DNA of 64,000 nt from assembly GCF_016901815.1 (NCBI RefSeq), contig NZ_JACSNR010000004.1:151071-215070 (forward strand), written 5' to 3'. Source of the stretch: Hydrogenoanaerobacterium saccharovorans (lineage in GTDB: Bacteria; Bacillota; Clostridia; Oscillospirales; Ruminococcaceae). Positions 17,704 through 26,900 of this stretch are shown in pieces. The position numbers and the translations under genes were made by a program. The notes under the pieces were generated by a model. That model did not search any database. It was not told the DNA's origin and saw nothing but the letters and a program-made list of their open reading frames with translations. Numbering within the stretch: the first letter of the stretch is position 1; every line of letters starts with the position of its first letter.

Positions 17704-18551
17704 TTGTCATCCCTCCTTCTGAGCAGCGAGAAGCTGAGGTTGATCAGCAGGATAAAGATGAACAGCACCACGCCGGTTGCCAGCAGGGCTTCCCGGTGCA
17801 TGTCGGCAGCATAACCCATCTCCAGCACGATATTGGCTGTGAGGGTACGCACACCGCTGAGCAGGCTGTCCGGAATGATGGGCTGGTTGCCTGCTACCAT
17901 GCTCACTGCCATGGCCTCGCCGATGGAACGGTCGATTGCCAGAATCACACCGGCGGTCAGGCCGCTCTTGGCTGCGGGCAGCATCACTTTGAACACGGTT
18001 TCCTCGGGAGTGGCTCCCAGGGCCAGGGCGCCTTCATAATAGCTCTCGGGCACGGCACGGATGGAAGCCTCACCCACACTGATGAGGGTGGGCAGGATCA
18101 TGATGCCCAGCAGGATGGAGGCAGTCAGGACGCTCTTGCCGTTGCCGCCGAACAGATCCCGCATGATGGGCACAATCACCACCAGGCCGAAGAAGCCATA
18201 GACAATGGAGGGAATGCCAGCCAGCAGATCCACTGCCGGCTTGAGGTACTTATAGACACGGGGCGGGCAGAACCGGGCCAGATAAACGGCACACAGCAGT
18301 CCCACCGGCACACCGATGATCAGCGATCCGGCAGTGACATAGATACTGCCCAGGATCATCGGGAAGATGCCATAGATATCATTGGTAGGTTTCCATGTGG
18401 TACCCAGCAGGAAATCGAACGGGCCGATCTCCGCAATGGTGGGAAGTCCATTCGCAAACAGGAACAGACAGATTATAATTACAGCGAATATAGAAGCAAG
18501 GGCCGTGACTAAGAAGACACAGCCCATGCTCTTTTCTCTGAGTTTATTCAT
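17700..18551 (-). CDS. pstC: Phosphate ABC transporter permease PstC
   Basis: A 283-residue permease with six predicted helices. [18 protein letters not shown] and EGALALGATPEETVFKVMLP are the hallmark loops. It lies 41 bases downstream of pstS with no clear terminator between, so pstS and the rest form one transcription unit. Confidence 0.95.
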   Translation of the reverse strand: MNKLREKSMGCVFLVTALASIFAVIIICLFLFANGLPTIAEIGPFDFLLGTTWKPTNDIYGIFPMILGSIYVTAGSLIIGVPVGLLCAVYLARFCPPRVYKYLKPAVDLLAGIPSIVYGFFGLVVIVPIMRDLFGGNGKSVLTASILLGIMILPTLISVGEASIRAVPESYYEGALALGATPEETVFKVMLPAAKSGLTAGVILAIDRSIGEAMAVSMVAGNQPIIPDSLLSGVRTLTANIVLEMGYAADMHREALLATGVVLFIFILLINLSFSLLRRRDDK

Positions 18552-18592
18552 CGGCTCACCTCAGAAAATGTTTGATCTGTTGTCGATCAGTT

Positions 18593-19465
18593 TTAGGCAA
18601 CTTCCGACCAGTTGGTCAGTTCGCCCATGTAGATCCCCTTGACCTGCTCGCTTGTGAGTCCGGTTACAGTGCTTTCGTTGTTGACGATTACAGCAATACC
18701 ATCATTGGCAATGACTGTGCCGACTACACCCTGCTCCAGCTCGCTGTCCTTCAGGGCACGGGAAGCCATACCGATATCCGAAGTGCCGGCGATGGCATCA
18801 TTTACACCAGTGGTGGAGTCGCTCTGCTGCAGCTCGATGGTTACATCGGGGTTCAGAGCCTCATACTCTTCCTTCAGCACCTGCATTACAGGAGTTACAG
18901 AGGAGGAACCGGATACGGTTACAGTACCGGTCTTGCCGGAGGGAGTGTAGGAACCGCTATTTTCAACGCTGATGTAGCCTTCCTCAGCTACAATGGCCTG
19001 ACCCTGCTCGCTCATGATGAAGTTTACAAAGTCCTGAGCGGTCTCGCTGAGGCCTTCCTTGGTGGCAATGTTGAAGGGACGGTATACCTTATATGTACCG
19101 TTGTTGATGTTCTCTACAGTAGCTGCTACACCATCAATCTCCAGAGCCTTGACAGTGTTGTTCAGGGAGCCCAGGGAGATGTAGCCGATGGCATCGGGGT
19201 TGCCGGCTACGGTGGTCATAACAACCGAGGTGCTGTTGGAGATCTCAGCGGACTGGGTGATGGCATCGTTGCCGTCAGCGTCCTCAATGCCGAAGAGCTC
19301 TACGAAGGCGCCGCGGGTACCCGAACCATCTTCACGGGTTACAACCGAGATGGGGTTGCCGGCGGTGCTGTTGTCAGCGGTGGAACTGTTTTCGTTGCTG
19401 CTGCAGCCGGACAGAGCGCCTACTGCCAGAGCGGCACACATAAAGATTGCTGCGAACTTTTTCAT
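18593..19465 (-). CDS. pstS: Phosphate-binding lipoprotein PstS, circularly permuted
   Basis: A 290-residue exported lipoprotein (lipobox LSGC, Cys about residue 21). It is the phosphate-capturing component of the Pst importer. Both halves of PstS are present in swapped order. The segment normally in the second half (VVTREDGSGTRGAF ... GYISLGSL ... RPFNIATK) comes first, at about residues 38-170. The normal N-terminal half (VTVSGSSSVTPVMQ ... DIGMASR ... DGIAVIVN ... WSEV) comes last, at about 177-290. The new ends lie at the usual inter-lobe junction. Position and operon support the phosphate role. Confidence 0.93.
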   Translation of the reverse strand: MKKFAAIFMCAALAVGALSGCSSNENSSTADNSTAGNPISVVTREDGSGTRGAFVELFGIEDADGNDAITQSAEISNSTSVVMTTVAGNPDAIGYISLGSLNNTVKALEIDGVAATVENINNGTYKVYRPFNIATKEGLSETAQDFVNFIMSEQGQAIVAEEGYISVENSGSYTPSGKTGTVTVSGSSSVTPVMQVLKEEYEALNPDVTIELQQSDSTTGVNDAIAGTSDIGMASRALKDSELEQGVVGTVIANDGIAVIVNNESTVTGLTSEQVKGIYMGELTNWSEVA

Positions 19466-19549
19466 ATTGTTTTACTTCCTTTCAGCTGTCTTTGTTTAGC
19501 TTTCAGTCGTTATTTTAAGGCTGATGCGTTACATCTGAAACAAGAGCTG

Positions 19550-19578
19550 TGTTAAATCTGTGTAACATAGTCTGTAAC
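19550..19578 (-). promoter_or_regulatory. Pho-box-like direct repeats upstream of pstS
   Basis: On the minus strand three direct repeats, GTTACA, GTTACA and TTAACA, start at 11-12-base steps (plus-strand 19573, 19561 and 19550). This matches the spacing of PhoP dimer sites (TTAACA-type repeats about 11 bases apart) known from Bacillus. They lie about 85-110 bases upstream of the pstS start. Confidence 0.55.
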
Positions 19579-19590
19579 ATGGGACTTTTT

Positions 19591-19619
19591 TTGTTAAATC
19601 CCCGCTTTTGTGATATAAT
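19591..19619 (+). promoter_or_regulatory. Promoter of the small coiled-coil gene
   Basis: TTGTTA (19591-19596), 17 bases, TATAAT (19614-19619). It is divergent from pstS and just beyond the Pho-box-like repeats. Confidence 0.75.
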
Positions 19620-19760
19620 AGCCGCAAAACAGCTCAGCATTCCGGCAGCCGGACAACTGTGGACTCTGCCTGTCCCCTGTCCGGCTGACCGATGAGCCAT
19701 TTCGCTTCTGCTCCGCGGCAAAACCGGAGCACCGGCGGCAGAGAGGTGAGAATATTGCGG

Positions 19761-20018
19761 ATGACAAAGAAACTGCCGGACGGCAGCTATGAGCTGACCG
19801 ATCCCGATCAGCTCCGGGAGGCGATCCAGCGGCTGGGGCAGGCCGAGGATGCCCTGGAAAGCCTCAGTGAGCAGTACCATGCCATGGAGGCCAAACTGGA
19901 AGCGGAGCGCAGCCGGGGACACGGCACCCGTTCGGTGACCTTCAACCGGATGCTGGCAGAAAAACTGATGCTCAGTGGAATGCTGGAACGGTTCCGGTTC
20001 CATGGCGTGGAACTGTAA
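19761..20018 (+). CDS. Small coiled-coil protein of unknown function
   Basis: An 85-residue hydrophilic protein. Residues 20-60 (LREAIQRLGQAEDALESLSEQ...) predict a heptad coiled coil, and the C-terminus is basic. GAGAGGTGAG lies upstream; an in-frame TTG at 19755 is an alternative start. Strongly predicted promoter and ribosome-binding site support a real gene. No family is recognised. It lies between the pst operon and a metal-type regulator. Confidence 0.65.
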   Translation: MTKKLPDGSYELTDPDQLREAIQRLGQAEDALESLSEQYHAMEAKLEAERSRGHGTRSVTFNRMLAEKLMLSGMLERFRFHGVEL

Positions 20019-20099
20019 AGGGACAGTTCCATTTTTCTGGCGGATTGCAAAATCCGACGGCATCTGTTACCATATTAGACAGAGAGTGAGGTGGATAAG

Positions 20100-20477
20100 A
20101 TGGAAATTCGTGAATCCGCAGAGGATTACCTGGAGCGTATCCTGATGCTCAATAAGAGCATGGGACAGGTCCGGGCCGTGGATATTGCCAACCTGATGAA
20201 TTTCTCCAAGCCGAGTGTCAGCATTGCGCTGAAAAAGCTGCGGCAGAACGGCTATGTGAATATTGATGGCGGCGGTTATATCACCCTGACTGAAAGCGGT
20301 CTGGAGATTGCGGAACGGGTATTTGAGCGTCACCGGCTGATTTCCCAGCTGCTGATGGCCCTGGGTGTGGATGAAGAGACTGCCAAAGAGGACGCCTGCC
20401 GTGTGGAACATGATCTGAGTGTGGAATCCTTCGAAGCCATCAAGGAATACTGCCGGAAAAACCTGCAGATCCAATAA
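20100..20477 (+). CDS. DtxR/MntR-family metal-dependent regulator
   Basis: A 125-residue protein: an N-terminal winged helix (ESAEDYLERILML ... KPSVSIALKKLRQNGYV) and a helical dimerisation/metal domain with HRLISQLL and CRVEHDLS, which carry the usual His/Glu metal ligands. It lacks the C-terminal SH3-like domain, as in MntR. It likely senses Mn2+ or Fe2+. Start at 20100 is 6 bases after GAGGTG. A perfect short inverted repeat, CGGATT/AATCCG (20041-20056), just upstream could be its own operator. Confidence 0.9.
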   Translation: MEIRESAEDYLERILMLNKSMGQVRAVDIANLMNFSKPSVSIALKKLRQNGYVNIDGGGYITLTESGLEIAERVFERHRLISQLLMALGVDEETAKEDACRVEHDLSVESFEAIKEYCRKNLQIQ

Positions 20478-20629
20478 ATTCCGATTCAGATTATTTACAC
20501 TTCGGATATGGAATGGCGATTTTCCTGTTCTATGATGATCCCAGACAGCCGGATCACGGCAGGAATATCCCATTTCTTCTGAGTTGGAACCGTTCAGCAT
20601 TTTTTCATGCAGATTTCTTGGAAAAACTA

Positions 20630-20658
20630 TTGACAGCTTCCAACCGGGATGATATAAT
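20630..20658 (+). promoter_or_regulatory. Consensus promoter of tRNA-Leu
   Basis: Perfect TTGACA (20630-20635), 17-base spacer, perfect TATAAT (20653-20658). Confidence 0.95.
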
Positions 20659-20672
20659 AAATATCGTTCCGT

Positions 20673-20758
20673 GCGAGGGTGGCGGAATGGCAGACGCACC
20701 AGCTTGAGGTGCTGGCGGTAGCAATACTGTGTGGGTTCAAGTCCCATCCTTCGCACCA
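20673..20758 (+). tRNA. tRNA-Leu (GAG)
   Basis: An 86-base class II tRNA: acceptor GCGAGGG/CCTTCGC, anticodon stem CCAGC/GCTGG with loop TTGAGGT (anticodon GAG), long variable arm CGGTAGCAATACTG, T-arm with GTTCAAGT, and encoded ACCA. Confidence 0.97.
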
Positions 20759-20762
20759 AAGA

Positions 20763-20796
20763 AAAAGAGATGTTCCTGTTGGAGCATCTCTTTTTT
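20763..20796 (+). terminator. Terminator of tRNA-Leu
   Basis: Stem AAAAGAGATG/CATCTCTTTT followed by a T-run. Confidence 0.9.
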
Positions 20797-20842
20797 CTTT
20801 TTTCCGGCTCTGTATCATTCATTTGAAAGGAGTTTTTCTTCC

Positions 20843-21496
20843 ATGAAACCATTTTCCGCAATTCTGACTGTCATGCTGGCTGCCTCCCTGCTGCTCACTG
20901 GCTGCAGCAGTTCCCAGACAGAAAGCTCCACTCCGGAGAGCTCTTCTTCCTCCCAGTCCTCCAGTGAACCGGACTCCTCTGCGGAAATTCCCAACCCGGT
21001 CCAGCCGGTGAAAACTGCCGCTGAACTGGCTGAAATGGGCTTTGACATCGTTCTTCCCGCCGAGGCGGAAGAGATCGAATATTCGGTCATTGACGGCACC
21101 ATTGCCCAGGCTGTCTTTACCATGTCGGACAGCGAATGGACCCTGCGCACCGGCGAATCGGATGAGGATATCTCCGGTCTGAACGGCGAGCGCACCGCTC
21201 TGGGCACTCTGGACGAAACTGCCCATGACGGCACCGCAGTGACTGTCACCATCGAGTCGGTGGACACCGGCGAAGAAACCCTCCGGCTGTGCGCCTCCTG
21301 GGAACTGGATGGAATGCGCTACACCCTGACCACCCTCACCGAGGACGAAACCGCTTTTGAAGAGATGTGCGGCACCATCGTCGGCTATCTGGGCGGTGAA
21401 ACCGCTGCCGACGCGGACAGCTCCGAAGCAGATGAAACCGAGAGCTCCTCTGCCTCCGACGCACAGGACAGCTCCTCGGCAGATTCCGCTGAATAA
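20843..21496 (+). CDS. Ser-rich lipoprotein of unknown function
   Basis: A 217-residue exported lipoprotein with signal peptide and lipobox LTGC (Cys near residue 20). A Ser/Glu-rich linker (residues 22-50) precedes a compact domain (about 55-190), followed by an acidic Ser-rich tail. The domain, with EMGFDIVLPAEAEEIEYSVI and a final TTLTEDETAFEEMCGTIVGY, looks like a small beta-rich extracellular domain. I cannot name its family. AAGGAG lies upstream. Confidence 0.8.
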   Translation: MKPFSAILTVMLAASLLLTGCSSSQTESSTPESSSSSQSSSEPDSSAEIPNPVQPVKTAAELAEMGFDIVLPAEAEEIEYSVIDGTIAQAVFTMSDSEWTLRTGESDEDISGLNGERTALGTLDETAHDGTAVTVTIESVDTGEETLRLCASWELDGMRYTLTTLTEDETAFEEMCGTIVGYLGGETAADADSSEADETESSSASDAQDSSSADSAE

Positions 21497-21510
21497 CCTC
21501 TCCTGAATCA

Positions 21511-21547
21511 AAAAACTCCGGCCCCATCACGTGAGCCGGAGTTTTTT
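21511..21547. terminator. Bidirectional terminator between convergent genes
   Basis: Stem AAAACTCCGGC/GCCGGAGTTTT with T-runs on both strands. Confidence 0.9.
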
Positions 21548-21551
21548 CTGT

Positions 21552-22505
21552 TTATCCGCGGGGAGGCCGTGCCAGTGCCAGCAGGGAATCCCCTGCCCGG
21601 ACACCCAGCGCCACTGTGCCGTACAGCACAAACCCATCCCAGGGAGCGGTGATCTCCTGGAGGACAGTCCCGAAGAAGTCGGTAAGGCGTCCCAGGCATT
21701 CCCCTGCCTGGAATTCCTCACCGGGCTGGCGCAGCAGATGCCAGCAGCCATTGGCTTCGGCATCGTAGTAGGCAGTCTCGGTGATGTCCATCTGCCGGGG
21801 ATTGCCGGTCACCGGACGCTCCAGACAGCCCAGCTCCGCCAGGATGGACAGCAGGTCCTCCCGGTACGCAGCCTGATCCTCCGGGCTGCAGCCGCTCTGC
21901 CCGCCCCGCTCAATGAGGATCGCCGGTGTGCCGATGGCTGCGGCTGTTCCGCTGGTGCCCACCATCGAAGTGGACGCCACCCGGCAGGCCACACTCATAG
22001 CCCGGCACATCCGCTGGGATTCCGCCAGTACCTCCGGCCGGGCCAGCGCCGGATAGTAGACAAAGGGCATCACCAGTTCAGGGGCATCGCCGCTGTGGAT
22101 GTCAATGAGATAGTCCGCCTTGGCATGGAGTTCCCGCTGGATCTGGGCCGCCAGCCGCTGACTGTAACTTCCCTGGGGGTCTCCCGGGAACATCCGGTTG
22201 AGATTCTTCCCATCCTCCTTTACCACAAAGGGCAGGCGCTCATAGAAGGACGATACATTGAGCATGGGCACCAGAATCAGCCGTCCGCTCACCTGGGAGG
22301 GCTCCAGCTCCCGGCAGAGCTCCATCACTGCCGCCGCGCCGGGATACTCACAGGCATGGACTCCCGCTGTGAGCAGTACCGTCTTGCCCGGCTTTGTCCC
22401 GTGGATCAGGCAGATGGGGATGGTCTTTTCCCCATCCGGTCCCGCAAAATATCCCTGTACCTTCTCCCCTGGCTGCGCTGTCAGCCCACAGATTGTCCAT
22501 TCCAT
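21552..22505 (-). CDS. Succinylglutamate desuccinylase/aspartoacylase (M14-type) family hydrolase
   Basis: A 317-residue zinc hydrolase-like protein. GVHACEYPG (His and Glu near residues 49-52) and DIHSGD (His near 137) are the zinc-binding motifs of the AstE/AspA carboxypeptidase-like family, and IERGG is the later conserved Glu region. Residues 230-310 look like the usual beta-barrel extension. Relatives remove acyl groups from N-acyl amino acids; the true substrate is unknown. It is preceded by a palindrome-bearing promoter and a TetR gene. Confidence 0.85.
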   Translation of the reverse strand: MEWTICGLTAQPGEKVQGYFAGPDGEKTIPICLIHGTKPGKTVLLTAGVHACEYPGAAAVMELCRELEPSQVSGRLILVPMLNVSSFYERLPFVVKEDGKNLNRMFPGDPQGSYSQRLAAQIQRELHAKADYLIDIHSGDAPELVMPFVYYPALARPEVLAESQRMCRAMSVACRVASTSMVGTSGTAAAIGTPAILIERGGQSGCSPEDQAAYREDLLSILAELGCLERPVTGNPRQMDITETAYYDAEANGCWHLLRQPGEEFQAGECLGRLTDFFGTVLQEITAPWDGFVLYGTVALGVRAGDSLLALARPPRG

Positions 22506-22522
22506 CCTGTTTCCTCCTTTTA

Positions 22523-22570
22523 TTAGTTACAACTAACTACAAGTGTACCGGATTTCCCGGCATTTTGCAA
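22523..22570 (-). promoter_or_regulatory. Promoter with palindromic operator
   Basis: On the minus strand TTGCAA (22565-22570) and TACACT (22542-22547) are 17 bases apart. Just downstream, over the expected transcription start, lies the perfect palindrome TTAGTT-AC-AACTAA (22523-22536). The neighbouring TetR regulator is the obvious candidate binder (inference). Confidence 0.55.
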
Positions 22571-22583
22571 GAGGGATTGACAC

Positions 22584-22621
22584 AAAAACGGCGCTGCCCG
22601 TTCTGGACAACGCCGTTTTTT
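22584..22621 (-). terminator. Terminator of the TetR gene
   Basis: Stem AACGGCG/CGCCGTT with T-runs, immediately after the regulator gene. Confidence 0.85.
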
Positions 22622-22632
22622 GATTTAGATTC

Positions 22633-23268
22633 TCAGGAAGCGGTACGCCCTGGCGCAAATCCCGGAAGGATATGCCCGAAAAATTCCCGGCGTCCGGCTT
22701 CGGTGAGGTTCGGGAGCAGCAGGCTCCAGATGCACTGACGGAACTGGGGACACCGGTTTCCGATGCTCTCTTCCATCTCCGCATAGCCATCCCAGTACCG
22801 GTACACCATCTGGATGGCTGTGATCAGCTCGCTGTAATGTCCGCTGTACAGTTCTCCGCACAGCTGACCGCTCCGCTCCAGGGAACGCAGGGTTTCCGCC
22901 CACAGTCCCCGGTTGGCCCGCACCAGATTCTTCTGGCACTGGAGCATCTTCTCCCCCAGCTGCTCATCCAGGCTATACCGCCGGAACAGACAGCTGCTCT
23001 GGGCCGCGATCTTGGAGAACCGCTCCAGCATGGCATCAACTTCCGCCAATGTGCCGGGAATATCCGCCGGACGGCTGACCTCCTCATTGATCTGATCCAA
23101 TACCGCCAGCATGATCCGTTCCTTGCGCCCGTAGTAGTAGGTCAGATTCCCCACACTGATTCCGGCCCGGTCTGCAATGTCCCGCATGGACACTTTATCA
23201 TAGCCATACAGTCCGAACAGCTCTTTGGCACAGATCAGGATCTGCTGTATCTTATCTTCTTTTGCCAT
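22633..23268 (-). CDS. TetR/AcrR-family transcriptional regulator
   Basis: A 211-residue protein. Residues 1-50 form the TetR helix-turn-helix (QILICAKELFGLYGYDKVSMRDIADRAGISVGNLTYYYGRKE). The helical C-terminal domain (about 60-200) is the ligand-binding part. It is transcribed in the same direction as the downstream AstE/AspA-like hydrolase, with a terminator and operator between them, which suggests it controls that gene. Confidence 0.93.
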   Translation of the reverse strand: MAKEDKIQQILICAKELFGLYGYDKVSMRDIADRAGISVGNLTYYYGRKERIMLAVLDQINEEVSRPADIPGTLAEVDAMLERFSKIAAQSSCLFRRYSLDEQLGEKMLQCQKNLVRANRGLWAETLRSLERSGQLCGELYSGHYSELITAIQMVYRYWDGYAEMEESIGNRCPQFRQCIWSLLLPNLTEAGRREFFGHILPGFAPGRTAS

Positions 23269-23298
23269 TAAAATCCCCTCTCTGCCTTGGCTGTCCGG

Positions 23299-23976
23299 TC
23301 AGCTGTGGATCTTCTCAGGCTGACGGACCGGTTCTCCCGCGGGACTTACCACCCGGTTCCAGATTCCATGCAGCAGTGTGGTAAGAGCCATTCCCCAGAA
23401 CACATCAATCACCGAATGCTGCTTGAGGAACAGGGTGGACAGGACAATCGCTATAAAAATCCCATGGGAAACAAGCCGTACCCAGCGCTTCTGGCCCAGC
23501 ACACTGCGGCAGAGTGCCAGATCCATCGCCATGGACGACGCCACATGGATAGACGGACAGACATTGGTGGGGGTATCCACCTGCTGCATCAGCCGGACGA
23601 TCTCGGCAAAGAGATTGTGCCGGGTGATCTCCACCCGCAGATCAAGACCATTGGGGAAGATCACATAGAGCAGCAGACAGGTGGTCATACCCACAAACAT
23701 CACAAAACACAGGTAGTAATACTGCCTGAGATCATACCGCAGCAGGGCGAGCGGGATCACAGCCAGCTCTACAAACCAGATTGCATAGGGTATGATGAAA
23801 TACTCACAGAACGGAATCCAGTCGTCCACCACACTGTGGATGATATACCGGGGCTCCACCAGCTGTTCCACCAGGAAAAAGCCCAGCAGATAAAACGGCA
23901 TATAGGTCAGTGCGATGGCGATGGGATGCTCCCGGTAAAAATCCTTGATCCGGCTCCACCGGTTCCGGGTGCTCAC
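23299..23976 (-). CDS. PAP2-superfamily membrane protein
   Basis: A 225-residue protein with about six predicted helices. CPSIHVASS (near residue 140) and KQHSVIDVFWG (near 190) are the PAP2 C2 and C3 motifs in the inositol-phosphoryl-transferase-like variant, where PSGH becomes PSIH. Such proteins act on lipid phosphates at the membrane surface. The GTG start overlaps the stop of the large activase gene (GTGA), so translation is coupled; why these two are joined is not clear. Confidence 0.85.
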   Translation of the reverse strand: MSTRNRWSRIKDFYREHPIAIALTYMPFYLLGFFLVEQLVEPRYIIHSVVDDWIPFCEYFIIPYAIWFVELAVIPLALLRYDLRQYYYLCFVMFVGMTTCLLLYVIFPNGLDLRVEITRHNLFAEIVRLMQQVDTPTNVCPSIHVASSMAMDLALCRSVLGQKRWVRLVSHGIFIAIVLSTLFLKQHSVIDVFWGMALTTLLHGIWNRVVSPAGEPVRQPEKIHS

Positions 23977-26900
23977 AGGTCGTACTTGCCATGGACAGCC
24001 CCAGCCATCACCGGTTCACCGCAGCTGCCTCCACAGCTGCTGCAGGAGCCGGAACAGCCGTCCTCCGAACCGGGGAAGTAAATCTCCGGCACCGAACGCT
24101 CGCCCCGGGCAGCTGCAGTGAGCATGAGCTTGATACGGTTGAGCTGGTTGACCTCACTGGCGCCGGGGTCGTAGTCCACGGCGATCATGTTGGCCTGGGG
24201 ATAGTCCCGCTGGATGCTGCGCATGACACCCTTGCCCACAATGTGGTTGGGCAGGCAGCCGAAGGGCTGTACACAGACAATATTCGGAGTGCCGCTCTTC
24301 ACCAGTTCCACCATCTCACCTGCCAGGAACCAGCCCTCACCGCACTGGTTGCCGGCGGAGAGGTAGGGTTCCGCGCACTTGCGGATGGTCTTGATGTCCA
24401 CCGGCGGTGTGAAGCGGCTGCTCTGGGCAAAGGCCTCGGAAGCAGGCTTGCGCACCCACTCCACTGCCTTGATGCCCAGTTCCGAGATAAAGGCAGTCTT
24501 TTTGCTGCCGCCGAGATAGTCGGCCTTGAAGTTGCTGTTCTCGAAGCAGTATTCCATGAAGCCCAGCAGCTCGGGCACTACGGCCTCGGCTCCCTCCCGC
24601 TCCAGCACCTTGACCAGATCGTTGTTTGCCAGGGGCATGTACTTGACGAGGATCTCGCCCACAATGCCCACACGGTTCTTCCGGGGAATATCCCGGATGG
24701 GCAGGGTGTCAAATTCCTTGACCATCTGCCGGATATTGCGCTTGTATTCACCGAAGCCGAAGCCCTTCTTGGTCAGCGACGCAATGCAGATCTTCCGCCA
24801 CTTGTCGTGGAGGGCGTCGGTGGAGCCGGGTTCCAGCTCATAGGGACGCACCCGGTAGACCATCTGCTGCAGGGCATCGCCATAGGCCACCGCCTGGGCA
24901 GCCCGCACCATCATGGAGGCAGTGTAGGTAAAGCCTTCGTTCTTCTCCATGCCGTTGAGGTTCACCGATACCACCGGGATATGGGAAAGCCCGGCCTTCT
25001 CCAGCGCCAGACGGATAAAGGCCACATAGTTGGAGGCACGGCATCCGCCGCCGGTCTGGGACATGAGGATAGCGAGCTTGTTGGTGTCATACTTGCCCGA
25101 GAGGACAGCATCCATGATCTGTCCGATGGTGATGAGAGACGGATAGCAGGCGTCGTTGTTGACAAACTTGAGGCCCATATCCACCGCGCTGCGGTTATCG
25201 CTGTCCAGCAGGACGATGTTGTAGCCCGCCTGCCGGAACACCGGCTCGAGCAGTTCGAAGTGAATGGGCGACATCTGCGGACAGAGCAGGGTATAACCGG
25301 CTTCCTTCATCTCCTTGGTGAACTCGGCCCGGTGATAGGCAGTGGGGGCAGGATGTGCCACGATGCCGTTTTCCTTGCGCATATTGATGGCGGAGATCAG
25401 CGACCGGATGCGGATGCGTGCCGCGCCGAGATTGTTGACCTCGTCGATTTTGAGCAGGGTATAGAGCTTGCCCGACTTGATGAGGATCTCTGCCACCTCA
25501 TCGGTGGTGACAGCGTCCACGCCGCAGCCGAAGGAATTGAGCTGCACCAGGTCGAGGTTATCAAACCGGCGGACATAGGAAGCCGCCGCATACAGACGGG
25601 AATGATAGGTCCACTGGTCGGTGACCCGCAGCGGACGGGTGAGATAGTCCTCGTCCTGGAGAGCCAGATGGGCAATGCTGTCCTCGGTGAGCACAGCCAG
25701 TCCATAGGAGGCGATCATCTCGGGAATGCCGTGGTTGACCTCCGGGTCGCAGTGATAGGGACGGCCCGCCAGCACGATGCCATGACGGTCAGGATCGGCG
25801 TTCACCCACTCCAGCACCCGTTCGCCCTCCCGGCGGATGTCGTCCTTGGCCCGGAGCTGTTCTGCCCAGGCCTTGGAAGCTGCCGCGGCGGTTTCCGCTT
25901 CGGGAATGCCGAAGTTCTCCGCCATCACCTTCTTCAGACGCTCGGTGATGGTGATCTCATCGGTGAAGGCCACAAAGGGGCTGTACATCTTCACAGTGCC
26001 CTGCCAGAGCGCCTCAATGTTGTTCTTGAGGTTCTCGGGATAGGACATAACCATGGGACAGTTGAAGTGGTTCTGGGAGTTCTCGTCCTCCTTGCGCTCA
26101 TAGTAGACACAGGGATAGAAGATCCGGTCCACACCATGGGCGATGAGCCATTCCACATGACCATGGCTCAGCTTGGCAGGATAGCACTCCGATTCACTGG
26201 GAATGGTCTCCATGCCCATCTCATAGATGGCCTTGCTGCTCTGGGGCGACAGCCGCACCGCAAAGCCCAGCTCCCGCAGGAAGGTGGCCCAGAAGGGATA
26301 GTTCTCATACATATTGAGCACCCGGGGAATGCCCAGTACGCCCCGGGGCGCTTCCGAATCAGCCAGCGGCTCATAGTCAAAGATCCGCTGGAACTTGTAC
26401 TTCATCAGATTGGGGGTATCGTTTTCCACATGGGCCTCCCCCAGACCCTTCTCGCAGCGGTTGCCGGTGATGAACCGCCGTCCGCCCGGGAAGATGCTCA
26501 CCGTAAGCTGGCAGTTGTTTTCACAGCGTCCGCAGCGTACCAGACGGCTCTCCCAGGTGAGGTTCTGGATCTCATCCATCGAGAGCATCTTGCTCTGGCG
26601 TCCGTGGCAGCGGTCCATGGCGATGAGCGCCGCGCCGAAGGCACCCATGATGCCCGCAATATCCGGTCGGATGACGCTGGCGCCGAGGATATTCTCAAAG
26701 CAGCGCAGCACCGCGTTATTATAGAAAGTACCGCCCTGCACCACGATATGCTCGCCCAGCTCCTGGGGAGTATTGCACTTGAGCACCTTATAGAGGGCAT
26801 TCTTTACCACCGAGTAGGAAAGGCCGGCAGAGATGTCGCCCAGGCTGGCGCCTTCCTTCTGGGCCTGCTTTACATTGGAGTTCATAAAGACGGTGCAGCG

